In this document: positions 9,101 to 17,576 of the stretch, in pieces
Position numbering within the stretch: the first letter of the stretch is position 1
Layout: each line of letters starts with the position of its first letter
Assembly: GCF_024519455.1 (NCBI RefSeq)
Contig: NZ_JALJRY010000002.1
Span: 455,966-519,965, forward strand
DNA from: Streptomyces sp. STR69
GTDB taxonomy: Bacteria; Actinomycetota; Actinomycetes; Streptomycetales; Streptomycetaceae
Direction: 5' to 3'
Length of the DNA stretch: 64,000 nucleotides
Translations under genes and position numbers: made by a program
The notes under the pieces: generated by a model
Told to the model about the DNA's origin: nothing
Database searches by the model: none
The model's input: only the letters and a program-made list of their open reading frames with translations

Positions 9101-10671
9101 GCGAGGACTCGGTGGCCTACGCCCGCTCCGACACCGAGCAGTCGGCGCGGATCAAGGCGTACAAGGTGTTCCTCAGCAACGACGGCACCACCTGGGGAAG
9201 CGCGGTCAAGACCGGCGAGCTGCCAAGTCGGCGCGGCATACAGGGCATTGACCTCACCGCCGCCAACGCCCGCTACGTCCGCCTCGAAGTCGACTCCACC
9301 TGGGCCGCCGCCACCGACACCACCCGCTACAAGCGGCTGCGGATCGACGAGGCCTGGATCGGCACGTCCTACGCGACCCCCGCGACCCTCACCCCCATGT
9401 CGGACAACGGCCAGTCCCTGCGCCCCGCCATGGGCTGGAGCAGCTGGAGCTACGTCCGTCGCACCCCCACCGAGGCGAAGATCAAGGCCCAGGCCGACGC
9501 CCTGGTGGCGAGTGGCCTCGACAACCACGGCTTCGTGTACGTCAACCTCGACGACTTCTGGCAGAAGTGCGACACGAACGGCTTCACCGTCGACTCCTAC
9601 GGCCGCTGGGCCGTCGACCCGGCCAAATTCCCGTCCGGGATCAAGGCGTTGGCCGACTACATCCACTCCAAGGGACTGAAGTTCGGCTTCTACGTCACCC
9701 CGGGCATCGCCAAGAACGCGGTCACCGCCAACACCCCGATCGAGGGCACGCCGTACCACGCGAAGGACATCGCGGACACGACCAGGACCGAGAAGAACTA
9801 CAACTGCAAGAACATGTACTACATCGACTACGGGAAGCCGGGCGCGCAGGAGTTCGTCAACTCGTGGGCGAAGCAGTTCGCTTCCTGGGGTGTCGACTAC
9901 CTGAAGATCGACGGCGTGGGCAGCGCCGACATCCCCGACGTCCAGGCCTGGGACAAGGCTCTGCGGGCGACCGGCCGTCCCATCAACTTCGCGCTCTCCA
10001 ACAACCTTCCGATCGCGGACGCCGCCACCTGGCGTCAGTACGCGAACAGTTGGCGCACCCAGGGCGATGTCGAGTGCTACTGCGGACCGGGCGCCAACGG
10101 CAGCGGCTATCCGCTCACCGACTGGTCGCACGTCTCCGCTCGCTTCAACACCGCCGCCTCCTGGCAGCCTTACGCCGGGCCGGGCGGCTGGAACGACCTG
10201 GACTCCCTGGAGGTCGGCAACGGCGACCAGGTGGGTCTCACGGCGGACCAGCGGCGCTCGCACTTCACCCTGTGGGCGATGGCGGGCTCGCCCCTGCTGC
10301 TCGGCACCGATCTCACGCACCTCGACACCGTCGACAAGGCGATGCTCACCAACGACCGCCTCATCGGCGTCGATCAGGACGGCGTCGCCGCGAAACGCGT
10401 GGTGAACAGCGGAGTGAAGCAGGTCTGGAGCAAGCACGAGAGCAGCGGCGCCTACGTGGTCGCGCTGTTCAACACCGGTACGTCCGGCAGCGCGACGGTC
10501 TCCGTGAACTGGTCGCAGGTCGGCTTCACCGGCTCCGGTGATGTCACAGACCTCTGGTCCGGCTCCCACAAGGGCACGATCGCGGACTCGTACAGCGCGA
10601 CGCTGCGTCCGGGCGAGACCCGCCTGATCCGGGTGAACCCGGTCGACGACGGACTGAGGGGACAGTCATGA
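6115..10671 (+). CDS. Giant secreted multimodular glycosidase: GH28 + GH29-like + F5/8C + GH27
   Basis: A 1518-residue secreted protein with three glycosidase-type modules. After a signal sequence (to about residue 42), residues about 55-530 form a GH28 beta-helix with acidic motifs DRDGW (228-232) and NDD (250-252), as in polygalacturonases and rhamnogalacturonan hydrolases. Residues about 540-935 resemble GH29 alpha-L-fucosidase: GGLFLHWG (544-551) and GFWIDND with Asp698 at the nucleophile position, but the usual KHHDGF block is changed to TFHSRLG. Residues about 943-1085 are an F5/8C (CBM32-like) domain. Residues about 1100-1510 are GH27, with AMGWSSW, the nucleophile motif YLKID (Asp1266) and GGWNDLDSL. 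GH27 covers alpha-galactosidase and beta-L-arabinopyranosidase. The ribosome binding site GAGGAG precedes the ATG; later in-frame ATGs at 6139 and 6151 are possible. Confidence 0.88.
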   Translation: MEPPTRSRMKPPMYKRSWAASVFFAFAVVLGLAHPSALAAAPPAAPGHSAAVYDVRDYGAKGDGSANDTPAVNKAITAANSAGGGTVRFPAGSYKSKNTIHMKSNVTLQVDTGATIQGSSADTYDAPEANPNDQYQDYGHSHFHNAMIYGDRLTNIGFVGGGVIDGLGNLITGNPKSGEADKILSLTRCDGLRIGDGLTLRRGGHFAALINGCTNVTSDRLTIDTASDRDGWNIISTTNVTVTNASIKANDDALVFKSDYALGAKLPNGHVRVSDSYLSAKCCNALMFGSETCGDFSDYQFQKIRIEGADKSGLGMVSMDGAKISDVHYRDITMTGVHSPIMQKIGTRKRCGNSPGVGSISDVTYDNITATGNSPSFSPTLWGETGHRISGITFTNVDITVPGGNGTLSTGVPSNDPKDYNPKAIGTRPAYGWYLHNADNVQFTDSSVKFAANDGRPAVIANAASGIRFTGFTAQRGTNSPYDLGFQDVNGYCVSGAGAPRVSGTGSTENCATDATTRTRPSGVAARPLDLENPRQDFLRGSVGGLFLHWGLRTAPAHTSCTAWENDVTGGGWTPDYWVNEARKLHTQYLVLATFHSRLGYARPWPSKIPGSCSTKRDFLGELITAAKAKGLKVVLYMTDDPQWHDEGGHEWLDSAAYSAYKGKNVDLTTRDGFGQFSYDNFFEVMDRYPDLGGFWIDNDNAYWESHDLYQQIYQKRPNYTLSNNNEDTPIMDMISNEQKTGMSPAYDYPQAVYTAQPRLTEADFKLPSTGAWWYDGSDPSVDRALTLGRLVTNAGSSVKALMAETAQVNGKFPANQAAFNTFANSYLDPIWESLHGTEGGGYLHGGLKPGFWNDGAHGVTTISRTDPDLQYIHVLTPPSTSTLRVRDNGYRIASVTNLRTGAAISWSQSGGVLTLSGLSGWDPYDTVFKVTTAGRQGILSGVTVSASASASGHAGSAAGDGSYLTYWDNDKTLPVNLTFDLGSSKKAQYIGLNQREDSVAYARSDTEQSARIKAYKVFLSNDGTTWGSAVKTGELPSRRGIQGIDLTAANARYVRLEVDSTWAAATDTTRYKRLRIDEAWIGTSYATPATLTPMSDNGQSLRPAMGWSSWSYVRRTPTEAKIKAQADALVASGLDNHGFVYVNLDDFWQKCDTNGFTVDSYGRWAVDPAKFPSGIKALADYIHSKGLKFGFYVTPGIAKNAVTANTPIEGTPYHAKDIADTTRTEKNYNCKNMYYIDYGKPGAQEFVNSWAKQFASWGVDYLKIDGVGSADIPDVQAWDKALRATGRPINFALSNNLPIADAATWRQYANSWRTQGDVECYCGPGANGSGYPLTDWSHVSARFNTAASWQPYAGPGGWNDLDSLEVGNGDQVGLTADQRRSHFTLWAMAGSPLLLGTDLTHLDTVDKAMLTNDRLIGVDQDGVAAKRVVNSGVKQVWSKHESSGAYVVALFNTGTSGSATVSVNWSQVGFTGSGDVTDLWSGSHKGTIADSYSATLRPGETRLIRVNPVDDGLRGQS

Positions 10672-12701
10672 AACGCGACAGAATCCTGGCGTGGGGCCTC
10701 TCCCTGGCCCTCGCCGTGCCGCTCGCCGGTCTCACCGGCGCCACCGCGCACGCCGCGACCACCGACTACCAGGCCGAGGACGCCACCGTCGTCCAGGGCA
10801 CCGTGGCCACCAACCACACCGGCTACACGGGCACCGGCTTCGTCGACTACACCAACGTGACCGGCTCCTCCGTGGAGTTCACGGTGAGCGCCACCGCCAC
10901 CGGCACCGCGTCGGTCGCCCTTCGCTACGCCAACGGCACCGCCGTCGACCGCCCGTTGGACATCTCCGTCAACGGTACGGTCGTCGCGCCCGCCGTCTCC
11001 TTCCCGGCCACCGCCGACTGGAACACCTGGGCGACGAAGACGGTGAACGTCCCGCTGACGGCCGGCACCGACAGGATCAGGGCGACCGCGACCACCGCGA
11101 ACGGCGGCCCCAACCTCGACCGCATCAGCGTCGGCACCGCGACCGACGCACAGGCCCCGACCCGCCCCGGCCAGCCGAGTTGCCCGGACATCGGCGAGGA
11201 CGGCCTCACCCTGACCTGGGGCGCCTCGACCGACAACGTGGGCGTCACGGCGTACGACCTCTACGAGCACGGCAACAAGATCGGTGAGGCGCCCGGGAGT
11301 TCGACGAGCAAGGCCCTCACCGGGCTCGCCCCGAACACCACCTACGACCTCACCGTCATCGCCCGGGACGCGGCCGGGAACACCTCGCCCGCCAGCCCGG
11401 TCGTCGACTGCACGACGAAACCCAGCTCCGACACCACCCCGCCCACCGAGCCCGGTACTTTGTCGACCGCCGACATCACATCGAATACGGTCGGCCTCGC
11501 CTGGGGCGCCTCCACCGACGACCGTGCGGTTGTCGCATACGACATCCGCAGCGGGGACACCGTCTACAAGACGGTCACCACCGGCACCTCGACCACTCTC
11601 ACCGGCCTCGCCTGCGACAGCCCGTACACGCTGAACGTCGTCGCCCGCGACGCGGCCGGCAACCTCTCCGCGCCGAGCAACACGGTCACCTTCACCACGA
11701 AGGCCTGCGCGGGCGACGGCGGTGTCCCCTCGTCCATCGCGACGCTCTCCACGGGCTGGACCATCCCGTGGGGCACGTACTGGATGCCCGACGGCCAGAG
11801 CGCGCTCGTCACCGAGCGGGACGACTTCCGGGTCTGGAAGACGACCAAGGACGGCACCCGGACCCAGGTCGGCACCGTGCCCAACGCGGTCACCACCAAC
11901 GGCGAGGGCGGCCTCCTCGGCGTCGCCGTCGACCCGAAGTGGGCCACCAATCACTACGTCTACTTCATGCACACCGCGTCCGAGGGCAACCGCGTCGTCC
12001 GCATGACGTACAACGGCACCACCCTCACCGACTACACGGTCCTCCTCCAGGGCATCAAGAAGAACCGCTACCACAACGGCGGCCGCCTCGCCTTCGGCCC
12101 CGACGGCTACCTCTACGTCTCCACCGGCGAGGCCCAGACCCCCGACCTCGCCCAGGACAAGACCTCCCTCAACGGCAAGATCCTGCGCATGACGACGGAC
12201 GGAAAACCGGCCCCCGGCAACCCGTTCGGCAACTACGTCTACTCCTACGGCCACCGCAACCCACAGGGCCTCGCCTTCGACCGCAACGGCCGCCTGTGGG
12301 AAGCGGAGTTCGGCAACAGCTCCAAGGACGAACTCAACCTCATCAAGCCGGGCGCCAACTACGGCTGGCCCACCTGCGAAGGGACGTGCAGCGTCGCCGG
12401 CATGACCAACCCCAAGGCCACCTGGAACGTCAACGAGGCCTCGCCCAGCGGGATCGCCATCGTCCGCAACGTCGTCTACATGGCGTCCCTGCGCGGCGAA
12501 CGCCTCTGGCGCATACCGATCAACGGCGACACCGAGAACGTCGGCACCCCGACGGCGTACTACGTCGGAACCTACGGCCGCCTGCGCACGGTCACCAAGG
12601 TCCCCGGCGCCGACCAGCTGTGGCTGTCGACCACCAACTGCGACAACAACGGCAACCAGCCGGACGGCTCCGACAAGCTCTTCCGCGTCAACATCGGCTA
12701 G
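10668..12701 (+). CDS. Secreted CBM35-like/FnIII/PQQ-dependent sugar dehydrogenase
   Basis: Last gene of the operon; its ATG overlaps the preceding stop (ATGA), so translation is coupled. The 677-residue product has a Sec signal (to about residue 29), a carbohydrate-binding CBM35/CBM6-like domain (YQAEDATVVQG onward, residues about 34-155), two fibronectin type III domains (about 160-355) and a six-bladed soluble glucose/sorbosone dehydrogenase beta-propeller. Propeller motifs include GEGGLLGVAVDP, HNGGRLAFGPDGYLYVSTGE, SYGHRNPQGLAFD and GANYGWPTCEG. Such PQQ enzymes oxidise sugars released outside the cell; some (AA12-type) feed electrons to other redox enzymes. The substrate is probably a pectin side-chain sugar, by context only. 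Confidence 0.88.
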   Translation: MKRDRILAWGLSLALAVPLAGLTGATAHAATTDYQAEDATVVQGTVATNHTGYTGTGFVDYTNVTGSSVEFTVSATATGTASVALRYANGTAVDRPLDISVNGTVVAPAVSFPATADWNTWATKTVNVPLTAGTDRIRATATTANGGPNLDRISVGTATDAQAPTRPGQPSCPDIGEDGLTLTWGASTDNVGVTAYDLYEHGNKIGEAPGSSTSKALTGLAPNTTYDLTVIARDAAGNTSPASPVVDCTTKPSSDTTPPTEPGTLSTADITSNTVGLAWGASTDDRAVVAYDIRSGDTVYKTVTTGTSTTLTGLACDSPYTLNVVARDAAGNLSAPSNTVTFTTKACAGDGGVPSSIATLSTGWTIPWGTYWMPDGQSALVTERDDFRVWKTTKDGTRTQVGTVPNAVTTNGEGGLLGVAVDPKWATNHYVYFMHTASEGNRVVRMTYNGTTLTDYTVLLQGIKKNRYHNGGRLAFGPDGYLYVSTGEAQTPDLAQDKTSLNGKILRMTTDGKPAPGNPFGNYVYSYGHRNPQGLAFDRNGRLWEAEFGNSSKDELNLIKPGANYGWPTCEGTCSVAGMTNPKATWNVNEASPSGIAIVRNVVYMASLRGERLWRIPINGDTENVGTPTAYYVGTYGRLRTVTKVPGADQLWLSTTNCDNNGNQPDGSDKLFRVNIG

Positions 12702-12713
12702 AGCTGCGGGAGT

Positions 12714-14573
12714 TCAGGCCCGGTACAGCGCCTCGACCTCGCCCGCGTACGTGTTCTCGATGGCCTTGCGCTTCAGTTTCAGGGACGGGGTCAGCAGACC
12801 GTGTTCCTCGGTGAACGGCTGGGCCAGGATACGGAAGGTGCGGATCGACTCGGCCTGCGAGACCAGGGTGTTGGCGGCGACCACCGCGCGCCGCACCTCG
12901 GTCTCCAGGTCGACGTCCCGCACCAACTCCGCCGGCGTCATCCGCTGCTTGCCGCGCATGGTGAGCCAGTGCTCGACGGCCTCGTGGTCGAGGGTGACGA
13001 GGGCGGCGATGTAGGGGCGGTCGTTGCCGACGACGATGCACTGCGAGACCAGCGGATGGTCCCGCACCCGCTCCTCCAGGAGACCCGGCGCGACACTCTT
13101 CCCTCCCGAGGTCACCAGGATCTCCTTCTTGCGCCCGGTGATGGTGAGATAGCCGTCCTCGTCGAGGGAGCCCAGGTCACCGGTGGCGAGCCAGCCGTCG
13201 TGCAGGGTCTCGTCGGTCGCCTTCTGGTTGTTGAGGTAGCCCTGGAAGACGTTGGGGCCGTTCAGCCAGATCTCGCCGTCGTCCGCGATGTGCACGGTCA
13301 CACCCGGGACCGCTTGGCCGACGGTGCCGTAGCGGGTGCGTTCGGGCGGGTTGGCGGTCGCGGCGGCCGTCGACTCGGTGAGGCCGTAGCCCTCGTAGAT
13401 CTGCACGCCCGCCCCGGCGAAGAACAGTCCGAGCCGCCGGTCCATGGCCGAACCGCCGGACATGGCGTTGCGGATCCGGCCGCCCATCGCGGCCCGCACC
13501 TTGGAATAGACGAGTTTGTCGAAGAGCTGGTGCTGCATCCGCAGTCCGGCGGACGGGCCGGGGCCGATGCCCCAGGCCTTCTCCTCGACCGCGTCCGCGT
13601 ACTTCACCGCGATCTCCACGGCCTTCTCGAACGGCCCGGACTTGCCGTCCTTCTCGGCCTTGCGGCGGGCCGCGTTGAAGACCTTCTCGAAGATGTACGG
13701 CACGGCGAGGATGAACGTCGGTCTGAAGGCGACCAGGTCGGGCAGCAGAGCGGCGGCGTTGAGCTGCGGCTGGTGGCCGAAACGCACCCCGCCGCGGATC
13801 GCCGCGACCTGCACCATCCGCCCGAAGACGTGCGCCAGCGGCAGGAACAGCAGGGTCGCCGCCTCGTCGCCCTTCTTCGAGTGGAAGACGGACTCCCAGC
13901 GGTCGATGACCGTGTCCGCCTCGTACATGAAGTTGCCGTGCGAGATGACACAGCCCTTGGGGCGGCCCGTGGTGCCCGAGGTGTAGATGATCGTCGCGGT
14001 CGAGTCCGGGGTGACGGCCTGCCGGTGCCGGTGCACCACCTCGTCCTCGATGTGCGCGCCGGCGTCGTACAGCTCCTGCACGGCGCCCGTGTCCAGCTGC
14101 CACAGCTGGTGCAGCGCGGGGAGGCGGTCGATGACGGTGGCGATGGTCATCGCGTGGTCCTCGTGCTCGACCATGGCCGCCGTGACCTGCGCGTCGTGCA
14201 GCATCCAGAAGCACTGCTCGGCCGACGAGGTGGGGTAGACCGGCACGACCTGGGCGCCGATCGTCCACAGCGCGAAGTCGAACAGCGTCCACTCGTAGCG
14301 GGTGCGGGACATGATCGCGACCCGGTCGCCGAAGCGGACGCCCCGGGCCAGCAGCCCCTTGGCGAGGGCGAGGACCTCGTCGCGGAACTCGGCGGCGGTC
14401 ACGTCCCGCCACGTGTCCTGCTCGTCCTTGCGGCCGAGGGAGACGTGCAGGGGGTCTTCCTGGGCACGCTCGAACACGACGTCGGCCAGACCGCCCACCG
14501 GCGGCGCCAACGCCAACGGAGGGTTGGTGAACTCGCGCAAACCCCGCTCCCCGCTCTCGTCGACGCTCCCCAC
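12714..14573 (-). CDS. Long-chain fatty acid-CoA ligase (AMP-forming)
   Basis: ANL-superfamily acyl-CoA synthetase that activates fatty acids with ATP and CoA. The P-loop-like motif TIIYTSGTTGRPKG, the adenylate motif GYGLTESTA, the hinge motif GWLATGDLG and the A10 region ITGRKKEILVTSGGK are all present and intact. It resembles the FadD15-type actinobacterial enzymes of about 600 residues. I prefer the GTG at 14573 (GSVDESGERGLREF...). A TTG at 14540 would match the typical family N-terminus, and an ATG at 14639 would add residues of poor conservation. It faces the glycan operon tail to tail and appears monocistronic. Confidence 0.93.
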   Translation of the reverse strand: MGSVDESGERGLREFTNPPLALAPPVGGLADVVFERAQEDPLHVSLGRKDEQDTWRDVTAAEFRDEVLALAKGLLARGVRFGDRVAIMSRTRYEWTLFDFALWTIGAQVVPVYPTSSAEQCFWMLHDAQVTAAMVEHEDHAMTIATVIDRLPALHQLWQLDTGAVQELYDAGAHIEDEVVHRHRQAVTPDSTATIIYTSGTTGRPKGCVISHGNFMYEADTVIDRWESVFHSKKGDEAATLLFLPLAHVFGRMVQVAAIRGGVRFGHQPQLNAAALLPDLVAFRPTFILAVPYIFEKVFNAARRKAEKDGKSGPFEKAVEIAVKYADAVEEKAWGIGPGPSAGLRMQHQLFDKLVYSKVRAAMGGRIRNAMSGGSAMDRRLGLFFAGAGVQIYEGYGLTESTAAATANPPERTRYGTVGQAVPGVTVHIADDGEIWLNGPNVFQGYLNNQKATDETLHDGWLATGDLGSLDEDGYLTITGRKKEILVTSGGKSVAPGLLEERVRDHPLVSQCIVVGNDRPYIAALVTLDHEAVEHWLTMRGKQRMTPAELVRDVDLETEVRRAVVAANTLVSQAESIRTFRILAQPFTEEHGLLTPSLKLKRKAIENTYAGEVEALYRA

Positions 14574-14780
14574 AGCGCGGTGAAAGCTACCCCACCGGAC
14601 GGAAGGGCGGGAGGGGGCCGGAACCAGAGCAGTCCTCACGTCCGCACAGGTCAGCGCCGGAAAATGCGCTCACAAGGGGAAGGGTCGGACAGAAATCCTT
14701 ACGGTTCCGTAGGTTTCGGCCCCGTAATCTCCACTGAATCTGTACGACCCGATTACCCCCGCCGTCCCCCTCGCACAACG

Positions 14781-16280
14781 TCACCCGGACGACGCCGTCT
14801 CCTCCTCGCTCAGCGTCCGCGCGGCCGATTCCGTCACCCCGCCCCGCTCCGCGCGACCGGCCCCGACCAGCACGAGGACCAGCGCGCCCGCCGCCGTCCC
14901 GACGAACCCGGCCGTCACGAACGCCGCGTCGAGCCCCGACGCGAACGCGGCCCGCAGCGCGTGCTCGGAGAACGCCCCGCGCAACGCCCCGGCCCCGCCC
15001 CCCGCGAGCGTGTGCGCCGCGTCGTGCGGGAGCGTGTCCCGCATCCGCGAGGTGAGTACGGTCCCGGACACGGCGACACCGAGCGCGTACCCCAGCTGCC
15101 GTACGGTGTTCACCGCGCCGCCCGCCATGCCCGCCCGCTCGGCGGGCACCGCCGCGAGCGCCGCCCCGGCGATGCCCGGCGCCACCAGCCCCGTACCGAC
15201 CCCCACCAGGACGAGCCCCGGCACCAGCGCCGTCCAGTCCGAACCGGCGCCCAGGACGGCCTGACAGAAGCAGCCCGTGCCGATCAGCAGCAGCCCGCCG
15301 CCGATGGTCAGCCGGGCCGGCACCCCGTGCAGCAGCTTCCCGGCGAGCACCGACACCACGACCGCCGCCCCCGTCAGCGGCAACAGCGTCAGCCCGCCGC
15401 GCACCGGGCTCATTCCGAGCACCGTCTGCAGCCAGATCGACAGATACGGCATCCCGCCGAACGCCACCCCGTTGAAGGCCAGCCCACCCGCCATCACCCC
15501 CACGAACGCGGGCTTCCGCAGCAGCGCCAGATCGAGCAGCGGATACGCCACCCGCCGCTCCACCAGCACGAAACAGACCAGCGCGAGAGCCGCGAGCGCG
15601 AAGGACACGAGCGTCGGCGCCGCACCCCAGCCGTCCTCCCCGGCCCGCACCACCGCGTACGTCACCCCGCCCGCGAAACCGGCGAACGCCACCGTCCCCG
15701 CCCCGTCGATGCGCATCCCGCGCGGCCCCTTCGACTCCGGCACCACCCGCAGCGTCAGCCACACCGCGGCCACACTCACCGGCAGGTTCACGAAGAAGAT
15801 CCACCGCCAGCCGGGCCCCTCGGTGAGCACCCCGCCCAGCACCGGCCCGACCGCAGCGGCCCCACCGCTGACCGCGCCCCACACCCCGAGCGCCACCGAC
15901 CGCCGCCGCCCCTGATACACCGAGCCGAGCAACGGCAGCGTGGTCGCGAGCATCGCCGCCGCCCCCACACCCTGCACGGCCCGGGCGGCCACCAGCCCGC
16001 CCGGCCCGCCCGCGAGCCCGCACAGCAGCGACGCCACCGCGAACACCACCAGACCCACCACATGCAGCCGCCGGCGCCCCAGAATGTCGGCGGCGGCCCC
16101 GAACCCCAGCAGCAGCGCGGCCAACGCCAGCGCGTACCCGTCGACCACCCACTGCAGATCACTCAGCGACGCGTGCAACGACCGCGCCATGTCCGGCAGC
16201 GCGACCACCACGATCGTCACATCCAGCAACAACATGAACGTGCCCAGGCACACCGCCGTCAGCGGCCCCCATGTACGCAT
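14781..16280 (-). CDS. MFS transporter, DHA2 (EmrB/QacA-like) drug efflux family
   Basis: A 499-residue integral membrane protein with 14 predicted hydrophobic segments. Signature DHA2 motifs are visible: LDVTIVVVALPDM in helix 1, the motif A-like GAAADILGRRRL in the loop after helix 2, and a motif C-like AVGPVLGGVL in helix 5. It probably exports drug-like compounds using the proton gradient. The ATG is preceded by GGGAGTTGAGGG. It is divergently transcribed from a double-Lrp regulator, which may control it. The substrate is unknown. Confidence 0.93.
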   Translation of the reverse strand: MRTWGPLTAVCLGTFMLLLDVTIVVVALPDMARSLHASLSDLQWVVDGYALALAALLLGFGAAADILGRRRLHVVGLVVFAVASLLCGLAGGPGGLVAARAVQGVGAAAMLATTLPLLGSVYQGRRRSVALGVWGAVSGGAAAVGPVLGGVLTEGPGWRWIFFVNLPVSVAAVWLTLRVVPESKGPRGMRIDGAGTVAFAGFAGGVTYAVVRAGEDGWGAAPTLVSFALAALALVCFVLVERRVAYPLLDLALLRKPAFVGVMAGGLAFNGVAFGGMPYLSIWLQTVLGMSPVRGGLTLLPLTGAAVVVSVLAGKLLHGVPARLTIGGGLLLIGTGCFCQAVLGAGSDWTALVPGLVLVGVGTGLVAPGIAGAALAAVPAERAGMAGGAVNTVRQLGYALGVAVSGTVLTSRMRDTLPHDAAHTLAGGGAGALRGAFSEHALRAAFASGLDAAFVTAGFVGTAAGALVLVLVGAGRAERGGVTESAARTLSEEETASSG

Positions 16281-16295
16281 GCCCTCAACTCCCCT

Positions 16296-16338
16296 GTCCG
16301 GGATGACCAGTTCTCCGTACGATGGGCCCCTCCCGGAC
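16296..16338. promoter_or_regulatory. Candidate operator in the MFS/Lrp divergent promoter
   Basis: A perfect 8-bp inverted repeat, GTCCGGGA (16296-16303) and TCCCGGAC (16331-16338), separated by 27 bases, lies in the short divergent intergenic region. A link to the adjacent Lrp-type regulator is inference. Confidence 0.35.
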
Positions 16339-16388
16339 GATCACCGCCGTATCGGGCGCCCCATCGCCGGAATCCGACAGGAGCAGCC

Positions 16389-17402
16389 GTGCTGGAGATG
16401 GAATCCGACATCCTCGACCGGCTCGACATGCAGCTGCTCACCGCCCTGGAGATCAACGGCCGCGCCTCCTTCAGCCGCCTCGGCGCGGTGCTGGGCGCCT
16501 CCGACCAGACGATCGCCCGCCGCTTCCGCAGACTCACCGCCGAGGCCGGCCTGCGCGTCGTCGCCATCCGGGACGCCGAACGCCTCGGCCAGGACCAGTG
16601 GATGCTGCGCCTGCGCTGCGCCCCCGACAACGCCCTCAACATCGCCGATGCCCTCGCCAGACGCCCCGACACCGCCTGGATCGGCCTCGCCTCCGGCGGC
16701 ACCGAGATCGTCTGCCTCACCCGCCCGCGCAACCCCGCCGACTACGACGACCTCCTGCTCGGCAAACTCCCGCGCACCCCCAGCGTCCTGGACATCCGCG
16801 CCCACCAGATGCTGCACCGCTTCTACGGCGGCCCCACGGGCTGGCTCCGCCGCTTCGACATCCTCACCGACGACCAGGTCACCGCGCTGCTGCCCGAACC
16901 GGCGCCGACACCGGGCCCCGCCCGCATCGACGCGGAGGACGAGGCCCTGATCGCCGTACTCGAACGCGACGGACGCGCCACCCACCCCGAACTCCAGCGC
17001 GCCACCGGCCGCTCCGAGTCCGCCGTCAAACGCCGCCTCGCCACGCTGATCGGCTCCGGAGCGGTGTACATCGACATCGAGTACGACTCCGAGGTCTTCG
17101 GATACGCGCGTGCGGCCGTGCTGTGGATCACGGCGACCCCCGCGGCACTGCACTCGGTCGGCGAGGCACTGGCCACGCACGACCAGATCGCCTACGCGTC
17201 CGCCACGGCCGGCCCGTCCAACATCGTCGTGACGGCCGTAGTGAAGGACACGGCGGGGCTCTACGACTACCTCAGCGGACCCCTGGGCCAACTCGACGGA
17301 GTGCGGCACGTGGAGGCGAGCCCCTTCCTGCGCCGGGTCAAACAGCTGACGTACCGGACGCTTCCTCTCAACTCGCCCCCAACTCGCGCCCCCTCAAAGT
17401 AA
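16389..17402 (+). CDS. Lrp/AsnC-type transcriptional regulator with duplicated module
   Basis: The 337-residue protein contains two Lrp/AsnC units in tandem. The first HTH is near residues 10-60 (LDMQLLTALEINGRASFSRL) and the second near 178-230 (DEALIAVLERDGRATHPELQ), each followed by a region resembling the RAM ligand-binding domain. Such double-length Lrp proteins are common in Streptomyces. The GTG at 16389 has a well-spaced AGGAG; the ATG three codons later is an alternative. Much longer reading frames extend upstream but have no coding character. It lies divergent to the DHA2 pump and is its likely local regulator. Confidence 0.88.
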   Translation: MLEMESDILDRLDMQLLTALEINGRASFSRLGAVLGASDQTIARRFRRLTAEAGLRVVAIRDAERLGQDQWMLRLRCAPDNALNIADALARRPDTAWIGLASGGTEIVCLTRPRNPADYDDLLLGKLPRTPSVLDIRAHQMLHRFYGGPTGWLRRFDILTDDQVTALLPEPAPTPGPARIDAEDEALIAVLERDGRATHPELQRATGRSESAVKRRLATLIGSGAVYIDIEYDSEVFGYARAAVLWITATPAALHSVGEALATHDQIAYASATAGPSNIVVTAVVKDTAGLYDYLSGPLGQLDGVRHVEASPFLRRVKQLTYRTLPLNSPPTRAPSK

Positions 17403-17495
17403 GTTCAAGATAAATCATGCTCAATACCAAGCACTCGGAGGCGTGAATCACAGTGTTCGGCGATCGAATGTGGCTCGTCCAAACCGATGCCGCAG

Positions 17496-17545
17496 GGATT
17501 TCCCCGAAGATCTTTTCCGGTGCTGGAAAAAATCTTCGGAAATCC
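17496..17545 (+). promoter_or_regulatory. Long imperfect hairpin in the leader of the DUF3500 gene
   Basis: GGATTTCC...GAAGATCTTTTCC (17496-17518) can pair with GGAAAAAATCTTCGGAAATCC (17525-17545), giving a stem of about 20 bp with one bulge and a 6-base loop. It ends about 30 bases before the TTG start. The low-GC stem stands out in this GC-rich region. It could be a leader RNA structure or an operator. Confidence 0.45.
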
Positions 17546-17576
17546 TCAGGGCGAGACCCATGAAAGGGATATCGAA

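Noticed and set aside
7129..10569. A 1146-codon minus-strand frame opposite the large glycosidase
   Set aside because: No recognisable domain, composition dominated by Gly/Val/Arg, and fully opposite a well-supported gene; high GC at third positions creates long antisense frames.
12801..16388. The first 3.6 kb of a 1533-codon plus-strand open frame that ends with the Lrp-type regulator
   Set aside because: It runs antisense through the acyl-CoA ligase and efflux pump genes and has arginine/proline/glycine-rich composition typical of a GC-rich shadow frame. Only the part from the GTG at 16389 has a ribosome binding site and a domain.
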